This document shows positions 1-10,351 of a stretch of 64,000 nt of DNA, piece after piece. This DNA comes from Heligmosomoides polygyrus polygyrus (Eukaryota; Nematoda; Chromadorea; Rhabditida; Heligmosomidae): NCBI GenBank assembly GCA_947396885.1, contig OX377204.1, forward strand, positions 90,530,728-90,594,727, read 5' to 3'. Each line of letters starts with the position of its first letter. Within the stretch, counting starts at the first letter, position 1. Below the pieces are notes generated by a model. The model ran no database searches. It saw only the letters and a program-made list of their open reading frames with translations, and had not been told where the DNA came from. A program made the position numbers and the translations under genes.

Positions 1-729
1 GAGAGACTCGCCCAGCTGTGCTCCGTGTCCCCCAAAAAAGCGATACAGCTCGGGAAAATTGAAGCGATTTTTCTATAGATTTGCTAAGCTCGTCACGAGA
101 AATTTGTTACGAAATTATTTATTATGGCCGACGTTTCGACTAGCTCTTCTTTCTCAGGAAAGAAGCTCGAGACTTCTTCATCCGCGAAGCCACTTAGGTC
201 AGAAACACCGTGAATCAAAAAAAAAAATGAAAATGCCCAGGTTTCAAGAACGTCGAACTTGGACTCTCGTCACGAGGATGTTAAACGGCTGTAGTGGCTA
301 AAGTTACGCTTGGATTGCCTTCTTCAGAACCCGAAAGGATCAAATCAATTAGCAGGTTACTCCACAAAAGATCTGAACCTTAGAAAATTCTATGTAGAAT
401 TCGCGAAGCAATTTTTCACCAAGGGTTAAACACCGGCGGTAACTCATCAGAACTGGAAGAACATGACGAACCGGAACGAGAATGAGAATGGAAACAGCTC
501 ATCCCTACGTTCGGAGTAAATGAAAATGACTTATTCAGAGCTATCATTTATTCTTCGTAGATGAACTTCGTGAATATCAGAGCTTCTCTATGAGCGAACA
601 CCAGTGGCGCAGTAGTGAGGAACAAATGGATCTGAGTTTGGCCTAGGCAAATCCAGGAAGTCGTTGAAACCCACGTCCAGGAAGACGTTGTAATGACATG
701 AAAATGGCCTCCTCCTCCCTCATATTACA
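1..729. other. Unassigned non-coding stretch
   Basis: I recognise no gene, tRNA or repeat family here. The only simple feature is a run of eleven A at 217-227. The 80-codon open frame at 59-301 (+) has no recognisable domain and an ordinary base composition, so I do not call it a gene. Confidence 0.5.
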
Positions 730-1750
730 AAACCTAAAAAGGGCGAAGCATAGGTTAGCTATTCCCATGCTGGATGTGCCATGCATTGTATTTCTACGGG
801 ATAGTGGAGGGAATTTGAATGTACATCAGTGTGCTATCCTACCCAAACGAGTCTAGTACTAATTCACCGACCGCAGAGGGATGGAAGACCTCAGGATTCG
901 AACCAAGAACCTCGAATCGGGATGCACGCAACCGCCCACGCTTCCCTCAACTGCGCTTCCACAACCCATATGAACCTATATAGGAGAAACAGGTACCTTG
1001 CAATGAAAATGTGGAACCTGATAGAATTTACTAAAATAGAATTTATCTAACTGTACTTGACTCAAAAATTTGTATCAAAAAGTAAATAAAAGCCGGATCC
1101 AGGAAGAACATGAAGGATCACGGCAAAAGGTGGTGTTAGTGAATCGCTTTCCGGAATGCGCCACGCACTCTACATACTTCTACGGGCCATCAACGAGTCA
1201 AACTCAGTGTGCTTCAGATTGGGTGTGCCCATATGAAGACCTGAGGCAGCAGGCCGATGGAAAGACCAGTTCTCCGACCCATAGGGCCTGGTTGACTAGG
1301 CGGAAAATCCGAACCAAGAACCTCTAGTCGGCAAGCACGCGACCGCCGACGCCTCCTTCAACTGCGCTTCCACACCCCACAAGAAATTGTCTAGGAAAAC
1401 CAGGTGGCTTGTGATAAAATGTGGGATCTGATATTATTTAACGAGAAGAGAATTAGAAACTAAAATGGAATTTTCCTAACTGTACTTGACTCAAAAATTT
1501 GTATCAAAAAGTAAATAAAAGCCGGATCCAGGAAGAACATGAAGGATAAGGAACCTGAGGGGGCCGGCCGATAGACAAGAGAATTCTGCGGCACCAGAGG
1601 GATGGAAGTTTTTATTTTCTATTGCTTCTATTGCTTTCGAAGTGAAGTTTCTATTGCTTAGCCTAGGCTGGAAATCTGAACCATGAACCTTGAACCGAGG
1701 TGCACGCAACACCCATTGCCTCCTCCGATTGCGCTACAACGCGCCTAAAC
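730..1750 (-). repeat. Tandem array of three decayed SINE-A units, period about 429 bp
   Basis: Three minus-strand copies of the tRNA-derived SINE-A lie in tandem at about 768-965, 1152-1378 and 1575-1747. Each is followed by the same non-SINE spacer. A spacer block at 1051-1118 recurs almost unchanged at 1480-1547, an offset of 429 bases. The repeated spacer shows the array arose by duplication of a larger unit and not by three separate insertions. The third unit carries an insertion around 1600-1665. No coding potential is seen. Confidence 0.7.
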
Positions 1751-1759
1751 TTTAATGAG

Positions 1760-2829
1760 AAAAGATCGCAACCAAATCAATTAGTGACTGTTGGAGATTT
1801 TCAAGAATACGTCGCTATGGCGTACGGTAAAGGTAACAAGAAGAAACAGACAGTAGACAAAGATTGAGTTTTGAAGAGCGACTCCAGATAAGAAGCGGCG
1901 AAGAATCAGCGCGCGAAAGTATCGGTCGCCGAGGGGACACTGGGAAGTTGTCGAGCGGATTAGCAGCGAACAGATGTTTCTACAACGTGCGCTGGTGCGG
2001 GTTGTAGTAGTGTAAAAGAGACGGGGCGTAATGAGCGTAGAAGTGGACATGTCGAGCGTCGGCGGACTGGCCGCAGGAGGGTGCGCGGGCAAAACAACTC
2101 GTGCCCCCGAAGCGCCTCCGTTGTCCGCCTTGTCGCTGTCGGCAGCCGTCTGTGCAGAAGCTCGACAGACAGCCACAAGACACACGACATTCCTCGGAAA
2201 GTTCGCGTGGCATGCATGACGAACAACACAGATGACACAGACAAGACGGCTCGTCGCCGGGGGAGGAGGCGGCCAAGCAGACGACACGTCTAGCGACCGC
2301 GCAGCGCACAATGAAGGTGTCGAGCCGTCGGTCTGCCGGTGTGACACATGTTCTGAATCGACAAAGTCTCAATAGCAGTGCGACTATTGAACTGGCCGGC
2401 TACTGCAGCAGCAGCAGCAGCAACAGAGGCAGCCGAAGTCAGCGGCTAGCGCTTCTCAGGCATCGGAATGCCCGGCTGCCGCCCCGACCGACGGCAACCG
2501 CGACAGCGGCGGCGTTTCTCTTGGCAACGCGCCGACAATCCCATTCAGTGCCACCTAGAGAGCACTGCTGCATGGGGAGATACGACTCAGCATGAACTTT
2601 AGTAGCATTGAACGAGGTAGACGGGCTGATTTGTTAGCTGCGACTGGGCTCTAATTCCCGGGACACTGCACGCGGCGATCTGTGTAATGAACAGAAAAAC
2701 TGAAGCGGCCAGGTGTTCACCGTTTCGAAATCACAGTTAGCTCGGACACTCATCGTGTTAAAGAAACGAAACGAGCACTTTAGTTCAAACCGCCCATCTG
2801 GTTTCACCTTAAATGGCTTTCAACGGCGA
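1760..2829. other. GC-rich island without an assignable gene
   Basis: About 1900-2600 is clearly richer in G+C and CpG than its surroundings and contains a GCA trinucleotide run near 2405-2422. Stop-poor frames exist on both strands (188 codons on minus at 1781-2347, 94 on plus at 2311-2595), as expected for GC-rich DNA, and none shows a domain or splice structure I can support. It may be a promoter or 5' exon region of a neighbouring gene, which is inference only. Confidence 0.4.
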
Positions 2830-2997
2830 GTGTAAGAGTGTAAGAGCGTCGGAGGAGGCGTCGGCTCTCACGTGCTCCCTGAATCGAGGTTCTTGGTTCG
2901 GGTCCAGCCCAATCTAAATAGTTTCTGTTCCTCTGGAGTATCGAGCTTGCCTGGGATTGATGAAACACGATCTTCTCCACCAGTTGGCCGCCGCTAG
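2830..2997 (+). mobile_element. SINE-A copy, variant subfamily, 3' truncated
   Basis: The 5' part carries the A-box-like and B-box-like (GGTTCGGGTCC) signals of SINE-A. It differs from the main family by a block reading CACGTGCTCCCTGAATCGAGG-like sequence after the A box and by GGGATTGATGAAACACGA in the body. The same differences recur at 3462-3735, so this is a subfamily. It abuts an inverted copy at 3004. Confidence 0.75.
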
Positions 2998-3003
2998 TTA
3001 TTA

Positions 3004-3281
3004 TAAAAGGATAAAGGACGGCGTTATTCAATCTCTTTTGGGATGCGCCACTCATTCTACTTCTACGGGATGTCGTGGAGACGATTTAAATGCGTATTTG
3101 GCCATATATGACTTGCGGTGGCCAGCCGATGAACAAGTCAACGCTTCATCCTTCCCAGACAAGTCTGGTACCAATTCACCGACCCCGGAGGGATGGAGGG
3201 CTTGGTTGGCCTGGGCGGGAAATCCGAACCAGAAACTGGTATCGGGTGCAGACGACAGTCGACGCCTCCTCCGCGCCCAGT
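3004..3281 (-). mobile_element. SINE-A, nearly full-length copy
   Basis: A minus-strand copy starting with the tail complement (GGATAAAGGA) and ending near the A box. All body blocks of the full-length copy at 9084-9370 can be matched in order. It lies tail-to-tail with the plus-strand copy at 2830-2997. Confidence 0.85.
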
Positions 3282-3339
3282 TATTATATAAAACAAATTT
3301 ATTTATTTGTTTATTATTTATCCATTTTTTATTTTTAAG

Positions 3340-3450
3340 GCATAGAGAGACAAATTCACATTCAAGTTGCCTCTACGATACCCCGTAGAAGTGGAAAGCG
3401 TAGCGCTTCCTACAAGAGATTACTTGAAATTATGCCCTATCACTCATAAG
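3340..3450 (+). mobile_element. SINE-A 3' fragment
   Basis: Matches the 3' third of the variant subfamily, including the GCCTCTACGATA and GTAGAAGTGGAA-like blocks and a CCTACAAGAGATTA end that recurs in the copy directly downstream. Confidence 0.6.
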
Positions 3451-3461
3451 CTAGATGGTCT

Positions 3462-3735
3462 CCAGGAGCGTGTGGAAGTGCAGTCGGAGGAGGCGTCGGC
3501 TCTCACGTGCTCCCTGAATCGAGGTTTCTGGTTCGGGTCCCGTCCAGGCTAAACAACGCCCAGACCTCGGGGGTATCGGGCTTGTCTGGGATTGATGAAA
3601 CACGAACTTGTCCATCGGGTGGCGGCTGCAAGTTATTCTAGAGAGCAAATACACCTTTAAGTTTCCTCCGAGATACTCTGTAGAAGTAGAATGTGTGGCG
3701 CATCCCACAAGAGATTATTTGAAGCTATTCCATAC
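3462..3735 (+). mobile_element. SINE-A copy, variant subfamily
   Basis: A complete or nearly complete plus-strand copy of the same variant as 2830-2997, with A-box-like GTGCAGTCGGAGG and B-box-like GGTTCGGGTCCC. The 3' end reads CCCACAAGAGATTATTTGAA, shared with the fragment at 3340-3450. Confidence 0.75.
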
Positions 3736-3837
3736 ACCTTATAAGCTAACTAGATTCCAGCACAACTGATACAGGATGCCGATCTTAGGATGGTCAGGAT
3801 GCGATTTCTGGTTCAAATCGCTCATAAAGGAAAATAG

Positions 3838-4096
3838 ATAAAGGACGGCGTCGCACAATTTCTTTTTAGACGCGCCACGCCTTCGACATCTACGAGATGC
3901 TGCGGAGGCGGCCACACAATGAGGCTGCGGTGGCCAGACTTGAACAAGTCAGTGCTCTATCCTTCCCAGAACAAGTCTGGTACCAATTCGCCGACCCCGA
4001 AGGGATGGAAGGTTTGGTTGCCCTGGGTCCAAACCAGGAACTTGGTATGGGGTCCGCGAGGTAACCGGCACCTCATCCGACTACGCCACAAGCGCC
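3838..4096 (-). mobile_element. SINE-A copy
   Basis: A minus-strand copy starting with the GATAAAGGACGGCG tail junction. It has a small deletion after the GCGGAGGCG block and a degraded B box. Confidence 0.75.
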
Positions 4097-4271
4097 CCGA
4101 ATCACGACATCAGTTTAGTCACGCTGATGGAGCAAGCGTAAATTAAGTGCAGTTTGGTAACCAAAGGATCCGGCAAGCGTTTCGAGTCATTCGGAAGCCC
4201 AAACACAGGGAAGGTGCAAAAATGAACGAAAGAATTTAGAGAATTTATTTTCCGGTTCTTGCCCCCTTCAA

Positions 4272-4462
4272 TGATAAAGGATAAAGGATCAAGGATAAAA
4301 AACGGCCTGGCTCAATCCTTTTTGAGATGCGCCACGCATTCTACTTCAGCGGGATGTCGTGAAGGCGATTTGTATCCGGATGTGGCCATACAATGACTTG
4401 CGGTGGCCAGCCAACGAACAAGTCAGCGCTTTATTCTTAGAAGACCAGAGGTTCAACAGCAT
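4272..4462 (-). mobile_element. SINE-A copy lacking its tRNA-like head
   Basis: A minus-strand copy whose tail shows repeated GATAAAGGAT units. It stops after the GACTTGTTC block, so both promoter boxes are missing. Confidence 0.7.
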
Positions 4463-4863
4463 GGCGGCCGCCAAACCCTGGTTGGGAGCTTCGCCCCAAA
4501 CACCAAGAATAGAGGAATCTCAATCTTCCTCCATTCTCCTTTAGGCATTCTTACTTTTATTAAGTAAAAACCGGTCCTAATATATATGTAGATAGTGTAG
4601 CGGTATATGGAAAGCCTTCACTGCTCCTATCCACCCTCTACCGCATCTGCACGATTTATTCTCCGAAGTGCCCGTTCGGCGAGTAACAGGTCATGAGAGT
4701 CCTAATCCGAAGTGCTTAATCTGCAGAAACATAATACTTCCCTACCTAAGTGCTGGCAAAGAAACGAAGTGAGAGTCAAGCACGCACATGTGACACGAAT
4801 TCCCAACTCACGTGTCGCGATGTCTATGATACTTCTGCACCCCGATACACATGCCACGACTTC
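4463..4863. other. Unassigned non-coding stretch
   Basis: No feature recognised between the SINE fragment and the GC-rich tandem repeat. Confidence 0.5.
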
Positions 4864-5310
4864 TGTGACCCGTCTTCAGAAACCCGACGCACATTGGACG
4901 ATATCGAGAGAAAACACTTGCCCCCTTGTCCCCCCCCCCCCCCCCCCCAGTGGTCCTTCTTTGCTGATCCTCTCTCCAATGGTCCTCTCCTACTGGTCCC
5001 CCTTATTCGGAATTCCTACACAAGCTGGACGTCCGCTGCACGTCTTCTGAATTCCAGCGCACGTTGGACGACGTAATCGGCACGTATTCTCAATCCCTGC
5101 GCACATTGGACGATATTGAAGGAAATATGTACTGGTTCCCTTATTCCCCTTCTTGTCGTCTCCCTTTGCTGATCCCCTCTTCACTGGCTCCCCTCCTACT
5201 GGTCCCCTTTACCCTTTACAACGCAAGTTGAACGTCTTCAGCACGTCTTCTGAACCCTTACTCACCTTGAGCGACGTCTAGTGCACGTCTTCTGAATCCC
5301 AACACTCTGT
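4864..5310. repeat. Imperfect tandem repeat, about 200 bp period, with a C19 run
   Basis: The phrase CGCACATTGGACGATAT occurs at about 4888 and 5100, each time followed by a pyrimidine-rich block ending in CTCCTACTGGTCCCC. A third partial unit with CACGTCTTCTGAA follows to about 5310. The first unit holds an uninterrupted run of 19 C at 4930-4948. The several open frames here are side effects of the C-rich composition. Confidence 0.65.
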
Positions 5311-5527
5311 ACTTTATCCCCATTCATACCCTGACTCGTTGCCCGCTAATATATCGTAAACCTGAGTGATCAGCCGCCAAGGTTATCAGTTCGCCAGCAG
5401 TGACCCATGGTTAAGCTCAAAGAAAGCCCGGCTGGCATACGTCGTAGGTATCTCTTGGCTTCATCCCCCCTCCCTGTGGCTGACAAGGACGGACAGACGG
5501 ATTAAGCGAATTATATATAGTAGGATA

Positions 5528-5668
5528 GTAGGACAAGTCTGGTATTGATTCACCGACTTCGAGGGGATGGTGGGATTGGTTGGCCTGGGCGCGAAGTCCG
5601 AACCAGGAACCTAGCATCGGGTGCACACGACAGCCAGCAGCTCTCCCGACTGCGCTACACGTCCCCTC
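5528..5668 (-). mobile_element. SINE-A 5' half
   Basis: A minus-strand copy covering the tRNA-like head and the first body block (GACAAGTCTGGTATTGATTC complement). The 3' half and tail are absent. Confidence 0.75.
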
Positions 5669-5669
5669 T

Positions 5670-6129
5670 CCGCACAATGCTAGTAACAACAGCATGTCAA
5701 ACTGTTGAGTAAGAGTTTAAGCAACAAATTTTTAATTTGGCTGTGATATTGGGAATATAGGCTGAGGAAAGGGCTAGAATAAGCCCAATCGATAGAGATG
5801 GTTTTTGTCTCGGATACGAAAAAGAGCCACCACTTTTTTAGAGAATAGGAGCGATGATAAATCGTTGAGATGCAAGACTAGCAAGAAAGGGACGCTCAGA
5901 GTCAGCATCAAAGGGCGGTTGGTGACACGCTCTGCAATAGCCACACTCAACGAGTGCGGCCAATCCTCAACATCAGAAAGTGGTCACGGGACTTTCGCCT
6001 ACTCACGGTGGAGACTACTTTTTGCGCTCTCCGCTACGTTCGCTCTTTCGTGCCAACCAGTTATCCACTGTGCCGTTTCTTAACTCCCGGATGGAAGGAG
6101 AGAGGAAAAAACAGAACTGGATCGCAAAA
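5670..6129. other. Unassigned non-coding stretch
   Basis: No feature recognised. The open frames starting at 5805, 5954 and 5980 run into the neighbouring transposon and have no independent support. Confidence 0.5.
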
Positions 6130-6131
6130 TA

Positions 6132-7387
6132 CAGTGTGTTCCACATGAAGTGTTACGGGCTACATAAAGTCCATTTTCTTAAATTCCTCGCTTTTCTGCG
6201 CTTTGCTGTGGTGTTATTCGTTTTTTCCGCATCTTTTAGTCCACCTCTGGTGAGTCTTATTCTTCGTTCCCAGGTACACATGGTTTCGCTTGAGGATCGT
6301 TCAGCAGTAGCCGCTGTGTTTAAACGCGGGTCGTCTACTTCCACGATTTCAAAGATGCTCAAGCATCGGACTCAAGTCATCAAAAGCTTCGAAGAGACCT
6401 GGAGGAACCGAAAATCGTCCGAGAGGAAGACCATGACAAACTGCAAGAACTTCTGCCCTTCGAAAGGCCATCAAAGACAAACTTCACCGAAATCCTGCAA
6501 GAACCATCAAGGAACTAGCTAAGGAGCACAACGTGAGTCGTTCAACTATACAACGACTGATCAGGGATGATCTGGGATTGAATCGCTACAAATTCGCTGA
6601 AAGACAGCACCTCACGGACGAACTGAAGGCCTCAAGATTAAAGAAATGAAGAGCCTTTCGAGCGGTGACAAGCTCGACCGGATTCTCCTCACAGACCAGA
6701 AGATATTTACCGTCGAACCACTCCAGAATTAACGGAAATGGCTGCTACTAGGATCTTCAAGGACCGTAAACGTCGAAAGAGTTTATTTTCCACAGTCCTT
6801 GATGGTAATGGGCTGAAATATCTGGCCTGAGCAAGGCCAAGCTTGTTCTTATTCAAAAAGAAGTTAAGACCAACGCCGAAGTTTACGGAAACAAATCCTG
6901 GAAAACGTGGTAATACCTTGGGTACAAAAAAACGCTAAAGACAAGATCGGACCTCCCAGAAAGATTGGGCACCACCTCACGGTGCTAAGAAAACTCTGGA
7001 ATGGTGTGAGACCAACCTTCCGGATTTGCGGACGAAGGAAGTTTGGCTTTCAAACTCGTCCAATCTCAACCCTATGAATTTCGCCATCTAGTCGTTTTTA
7101 GAGCAAAGAACCTGCTCTTTCACAAACAGCTCATTAGATCCGCTGAAAAGAGCTCTGGATAAGGCGTGGGGCGAAATTTCGCCGGAAATGTTCGCGCGCA
7201 TCCTCAAAAATTTCCGAAGGAGATTGGACGCTTGCATTGAAGCCAAAGGAGCTCGTTTTAAATGTGGTGAATTATATGTTATGTAAAATTTTCTTGTCTT
7301 TCGAATGGTTGTGCATTTACTTATTTGACTTGGTTTTTGCAAAGTTATATGTAGTTTTCTGCGTAACACTTCATGTAGACCACCCTG
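6132..7387 (+). mobile_element. Tc1/mariner-type transposon, complete ends, decayed transposase
   Basis: Terminal inverted repeats begin CAGTGTGTTCCACATGAAGT at the left and CAGGGTGGTCTACATGAAGT (read inward) at the right, flanked by TA on both sides (6130-6131 and 7388-7389). The length of 1,256 bases is normal for the superfamily. On the plus strand a transposase can be followed in pieces across frames: an N-terminal helix-turn-helix region from about 6282 (MVSLEDRSAVAAVFKRGSS), a second DNA-binding region near 6480-6600 with the phrase SRSTIQRLIRDDLGL, a TDQKIFTVE segment (first catalytic Asp) near 6700, and NPMDFAIW near 7065. Several frameshifts and stops separate these pieces, so it is not functional. 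Confidence 0.9.
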
Positions 7388-7859
7388 TACTGTGCCACAT
7401 CGTTGTCTTAGATAAACTGCTTCTACTCATAAGTGAGAAGAGTACTTTGTCGTCGTAGAAACCACGTATGGTGCGTCAGTTTTTAATTTTTACTCCCGAA
7501 GCTAGCAATGTAACGCAACAGTTCAAAACAGTTTCACAAGAAAGCTTATGTTCATTAGCTTGAGGTTCGTGCATAACCAAACCCCATCAAATCAGGAATC
7601 GTAATTCTGGGCTAGCCACTCTTGAGTTTTCTTTTAAAATCAAGTCGGACACTTTTTATATCAGGTTGAACACTCTTCTAAGCAGCCTAATACTTTTGAA
7701 ATCAAAGCGAACTCTTCCAAATTGAAATGGGCTTTTCTAGTACGTTGGTGAAGAAGTCTTGCTCCACAGCGTAATTTTTTCAGAATGTTATTGCTTCTTT
7801 CGTGAGCGACTTCAATCCACGAGGTAACTACCACTTCAATCTACGACCTACTACCATCT

Positions 7860-8460
7860 GATGGGGAGATTACGAATTCCTTTCCTTCAGAATGAAGTCG
7901 ACTGTGACTCGAAGAACTGCGCTACCTCGGATTTCAGATCGGTTCGGTCGTTGAAGCTCCTATTCCTCCAGTGTTGCTTGAGACTCGGAAGATGTGGTAG
8001 TACGATGGCGCAAGATCTGGCGAATACGGTGGGTGGGGCAGTACCTTCCACCTAAGCTCCTGCAATTCTAGAGAGACGACCATGCAACGTGTGGGGGGGG
8101 GGGGGCGAGCATTGTCGTGAAGAAGGTAAACAACCCTCCGCCATCGCCGTTTGCGCGACATGGCCTCGCTCAGCTTCTGCAGCCGTGTAGCGTAGATGTT
8201 CGCTGTTACTGCGGTGTCGTCGGAAGGAAGCTTACGATAGAGAGTTCCTCGAGAATCCCATCAACAGTACAGCATTACCTTCCTCCGGTTGTCCGAATTG
8301 AGGTTGTGGTTCTCCTTGAGGAAGCCACTGGGCCTTCCGTGTATGGTTAACGAGAAAGACCCAGGATTCATCTCCCGTAACGACATTCTCGAGAAAGTTC
8401 TTATTACTAAAACGAACAAGGAGAGACTGAGCGATATTCAGCCGCTAAGCCTTGTCCGGG
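7860..8460 (-). mobile_element. Mariner transposase fragment
   Basis: On the minus strand a mariner-family transposase can be read in pieces. KAQWLPQGEPQPQF lies near 8320-8280, LLHDNARP near 8125, and PHPPYSPDLAPSYYHIF near 8030-7980. In the last motif the expected third catalytic Asp (SDY in typical family members) is Tyr. A G12-13 run near 8092-8104 breaks the frame. No terminal repeats were found, so this is a truncated relic. Confidence 0.8.
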
Positions 8461-9083
8461 TCACGGAGATCGTGGAAAAATATAAATATTAATATTCTAA
8501 AAATTATGTGTGATATTATTTTATAATATTCTAGAATGTTTGTGCCACAAGCACGGCACCAAACAGTCCTTGAAAGTTTCTGTTAAATCTTGAAAATTTT
8601 TCAGTTTCTTGTGCAAGACATTTTTCACCAACCTAATTGAACTAGAAACTTTCCGAAAAGGTTAGAATAATTTTTCGTTCAAAGAAAAATTTAGTAAAAC
8701 TTTCTTGGAAGTTTCGATTCATCTACCTAATAAGTGAGCATGTTATTTGAACTTTGATAAATAATTTATTAAACATTTGAGGAAAAATATTGGGTTAAAG
8801 TGTGTTTTAAAGAGCAGGGACGCGGCCATTTTCTAGTGCAAAAAAGAGATTGCGCCATGGACGTCGCGACTTTTATTCGATTGACGAAAGAATTTTTGTT
8901 TTTGCCTTCATAAAGTTTTACATCTGTTAACGATACAACAAAAACATCTGTAAAACACACATTTCCTCACTCTGATGGTTCATATAAGTAGCATTTACAT
9001 TATCGATCAAATAAAAGTTGCGGCATACTTTTTTAAGTGCATGCCACAAAGTGACCTTTTCTACACTATATGCTTGCTTTTTT

Positions 9084-9370
9084 GGGCGCGTGGAGCGCAG
9101 TCGGAGGAGGCGGCGACTGTCGCGTGCACCCGATACCAGGTTCCTGGTTCGGATTTCCCGCCCAGGCCAACCAAGCCTTCCATCCCTCCGGGGTCGGTGA
9201 ATTGGTACCAGACTTGACTGGGAAGGATAGAGCACTGACTTGTTCATCGGCTGGCCACCGCAAGTCATTGTATGGCCAAATACGCATTCAACTCGCCTCC
9301 ACGACATCCCGTAGAAGTAGAATGCGTGGCGCATCCCAATGGGGATTGAATAACGCCGTCCTTTATCCCT
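9084..9370 (+). mobile_element. SINE-A, reference full-length copy with 17-bp target duplication
   Basis: This copy defines the family. It starts GGGCGCGTGGAGCGCAGTCG and ends in CTTTATCCCT. The same 17 bases (TATATGCTTGCTTTTTT) flank it at 9067-9083 and 9371-9387, a perfect target-site duplication showing insertion by target-primed reverse transcription. The head has RNA polymerase III type boxes: an A-box-like GAGCGCAGTCGG and a B-box-like GGTTCGGATTTCC about 50 bases later. The remaining 200 bases are a body with no tRNA likeness, followed by a short TTTATCC tail. Length is 287 bases. It has no coding role; a 135-codon minus frame and others across it are accidental. The enzyme that mobilises it is probably one of the LINEs here, which is inference. 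Confidence 0.9.
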
Positions 9371-9763
9371 TATATGCTTGCTTTTTTGCTGTGCTTTGAG
9401 GCAAATTTTAATTTATCATTTTTCTCTAAAATTGATAATTTTGTAAATTTATTTAAAATTATTATTTAATTAATTACACTTATCGGGCGGGTTGACTAAA
9501 ATATTCCAAAAAAAGTTATGCGAAACCGTCCTTGAACGAAAAATTTTTCTAACCATTTCGTTGAGGATGCAGTTTAACCTGCCTAAAGGTCATTTCAATT
9601 TGGAAGAGCTCGCTTTGATTTTAAAAGTCTTTAAGCTAGCTTAGAAGAGTGTTCAATTTGATTTGAAAAGTGCCCAATTCGATGTGAAGATGTACAATAC
9701 GTGCAGATTGTATTCATGTTCGACTGATTTTTGTTTTGTTTTTGTACTTGTACTCGTGCGAAT

Positions 9764-9784
9764 AAATAAATAAATAAATAAACA
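9764..9784. repeat. AAAT microsatellite
   Basis: About five AAAT units follow a GTACTTGTACTCGTGCG segment. Such tails end CR1-like LINEs in this window, so it may be the remnant of one. Confidence 0.5.
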
Positions 9785-9824
9785 AGGAAACATTAGGAAT
9801 CGGAAACAAGCCACCACCGCATCG

Positions 9825-9916
9825 GATGGACGTGTCAAACAGAGAGCGCCTGTACGGCTGACACTCTGATCAGCTACTACGTTGTCACCTTCCAATGCTG
9901 CCCACATTTGCGACAT
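9825..9916 (-). mobile_element. MITE-200 end fragment
   Basis: Read on minus, the end ATGTCGCAAATGTGGGCAGC followed by ATTGGAAGG matches the terminal repeats of the copies at 30625-30825, 53623-53817 and 55358-55553. Only one end can be identified. Confidence 0.55.
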
Positions 9917-10351
9917 GCTCCCATTTAGTTCAGTTAAAGAACGCCTTTGACGTCTATGTATGATATCGGGTCCATGTGAAGTGCCCTAATATTTATGAAG
10001 CATCCCAAGAATATCAGATAGTAACGAACTTCAACACCTGCTTCTCAAGATACTAGCATAAACTAGAGCTCTGCGGAGCACGAAGTTGATGTTAACTTTC
10101 CAGTACAGATTCCGCGTTGAAGAATTATGTATATGCTTGTCTGTTTGCCTCTGGTTTCCCGTCGCCTTTACATCTGTTCTTCCGGTTTTCGGTAACGTTT
10201 TTCTACTGCAACAGGTGTTGGCTTGTGTTTTACTAGCAGCCATATCGCCGCTCTGGTTTACGAAAATAACTCACGATGACTTGGGTGCATGGTTCTCGTG
10301 AGAGTAGCCACTGCACAGATACATTGGCGGCAGAATATTTACGGACACCTG
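9917..10351. other. Unassigned stretch with a hydrophobic open frame
   Basis: A 71-codon plus-strand frame at 10086-10301 is rich in hydrophobic residues, but it has no family match I recognise and overlaps a minus-strand frame of similar length. I do not call it a gene. Confidence 0.35.

Larger units (their letters stand above)
7640..9692. mobile_element. TIR-0.8 element, copy a, split by a mariner fragment and a SINE
   Basis: The left end (GTCGGACACTTTTTAT..., then AATCAAAGCGAACTCTTCCAA at about 7700) and the right end (GAAGAGTGTTCAATTTGATT... to 9692) are inverted repeats shared with seven other copies in the window. The interior matches the family consensus between about 8620 and 9080 and again after 9388. 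A mariner fragment (about 7860-8460) and a SINE (9084-9370) lie inside it, which explains its size compared with the usual 800-900 bases. Confidence 0.7.

Noticed and set aside
1781..2347. 188-codon minus-strand open frame in the GC-rich island
   Set aside because: Stop codons are rare in GC-rich DNA; overlapping frames of similar length exist on both strands and none has a domain or splice pattern.
8927..9334. 135-codon minus-strand frame, and similar frames at 44704-45178 and 2957-3388
   Set aside because: They run through SINE-A copies; the same pseudo-peptides (such as FHPSGVGELVPDLSG) recur wherever the SINE occurs, so they are translations of a non-coding repeat.
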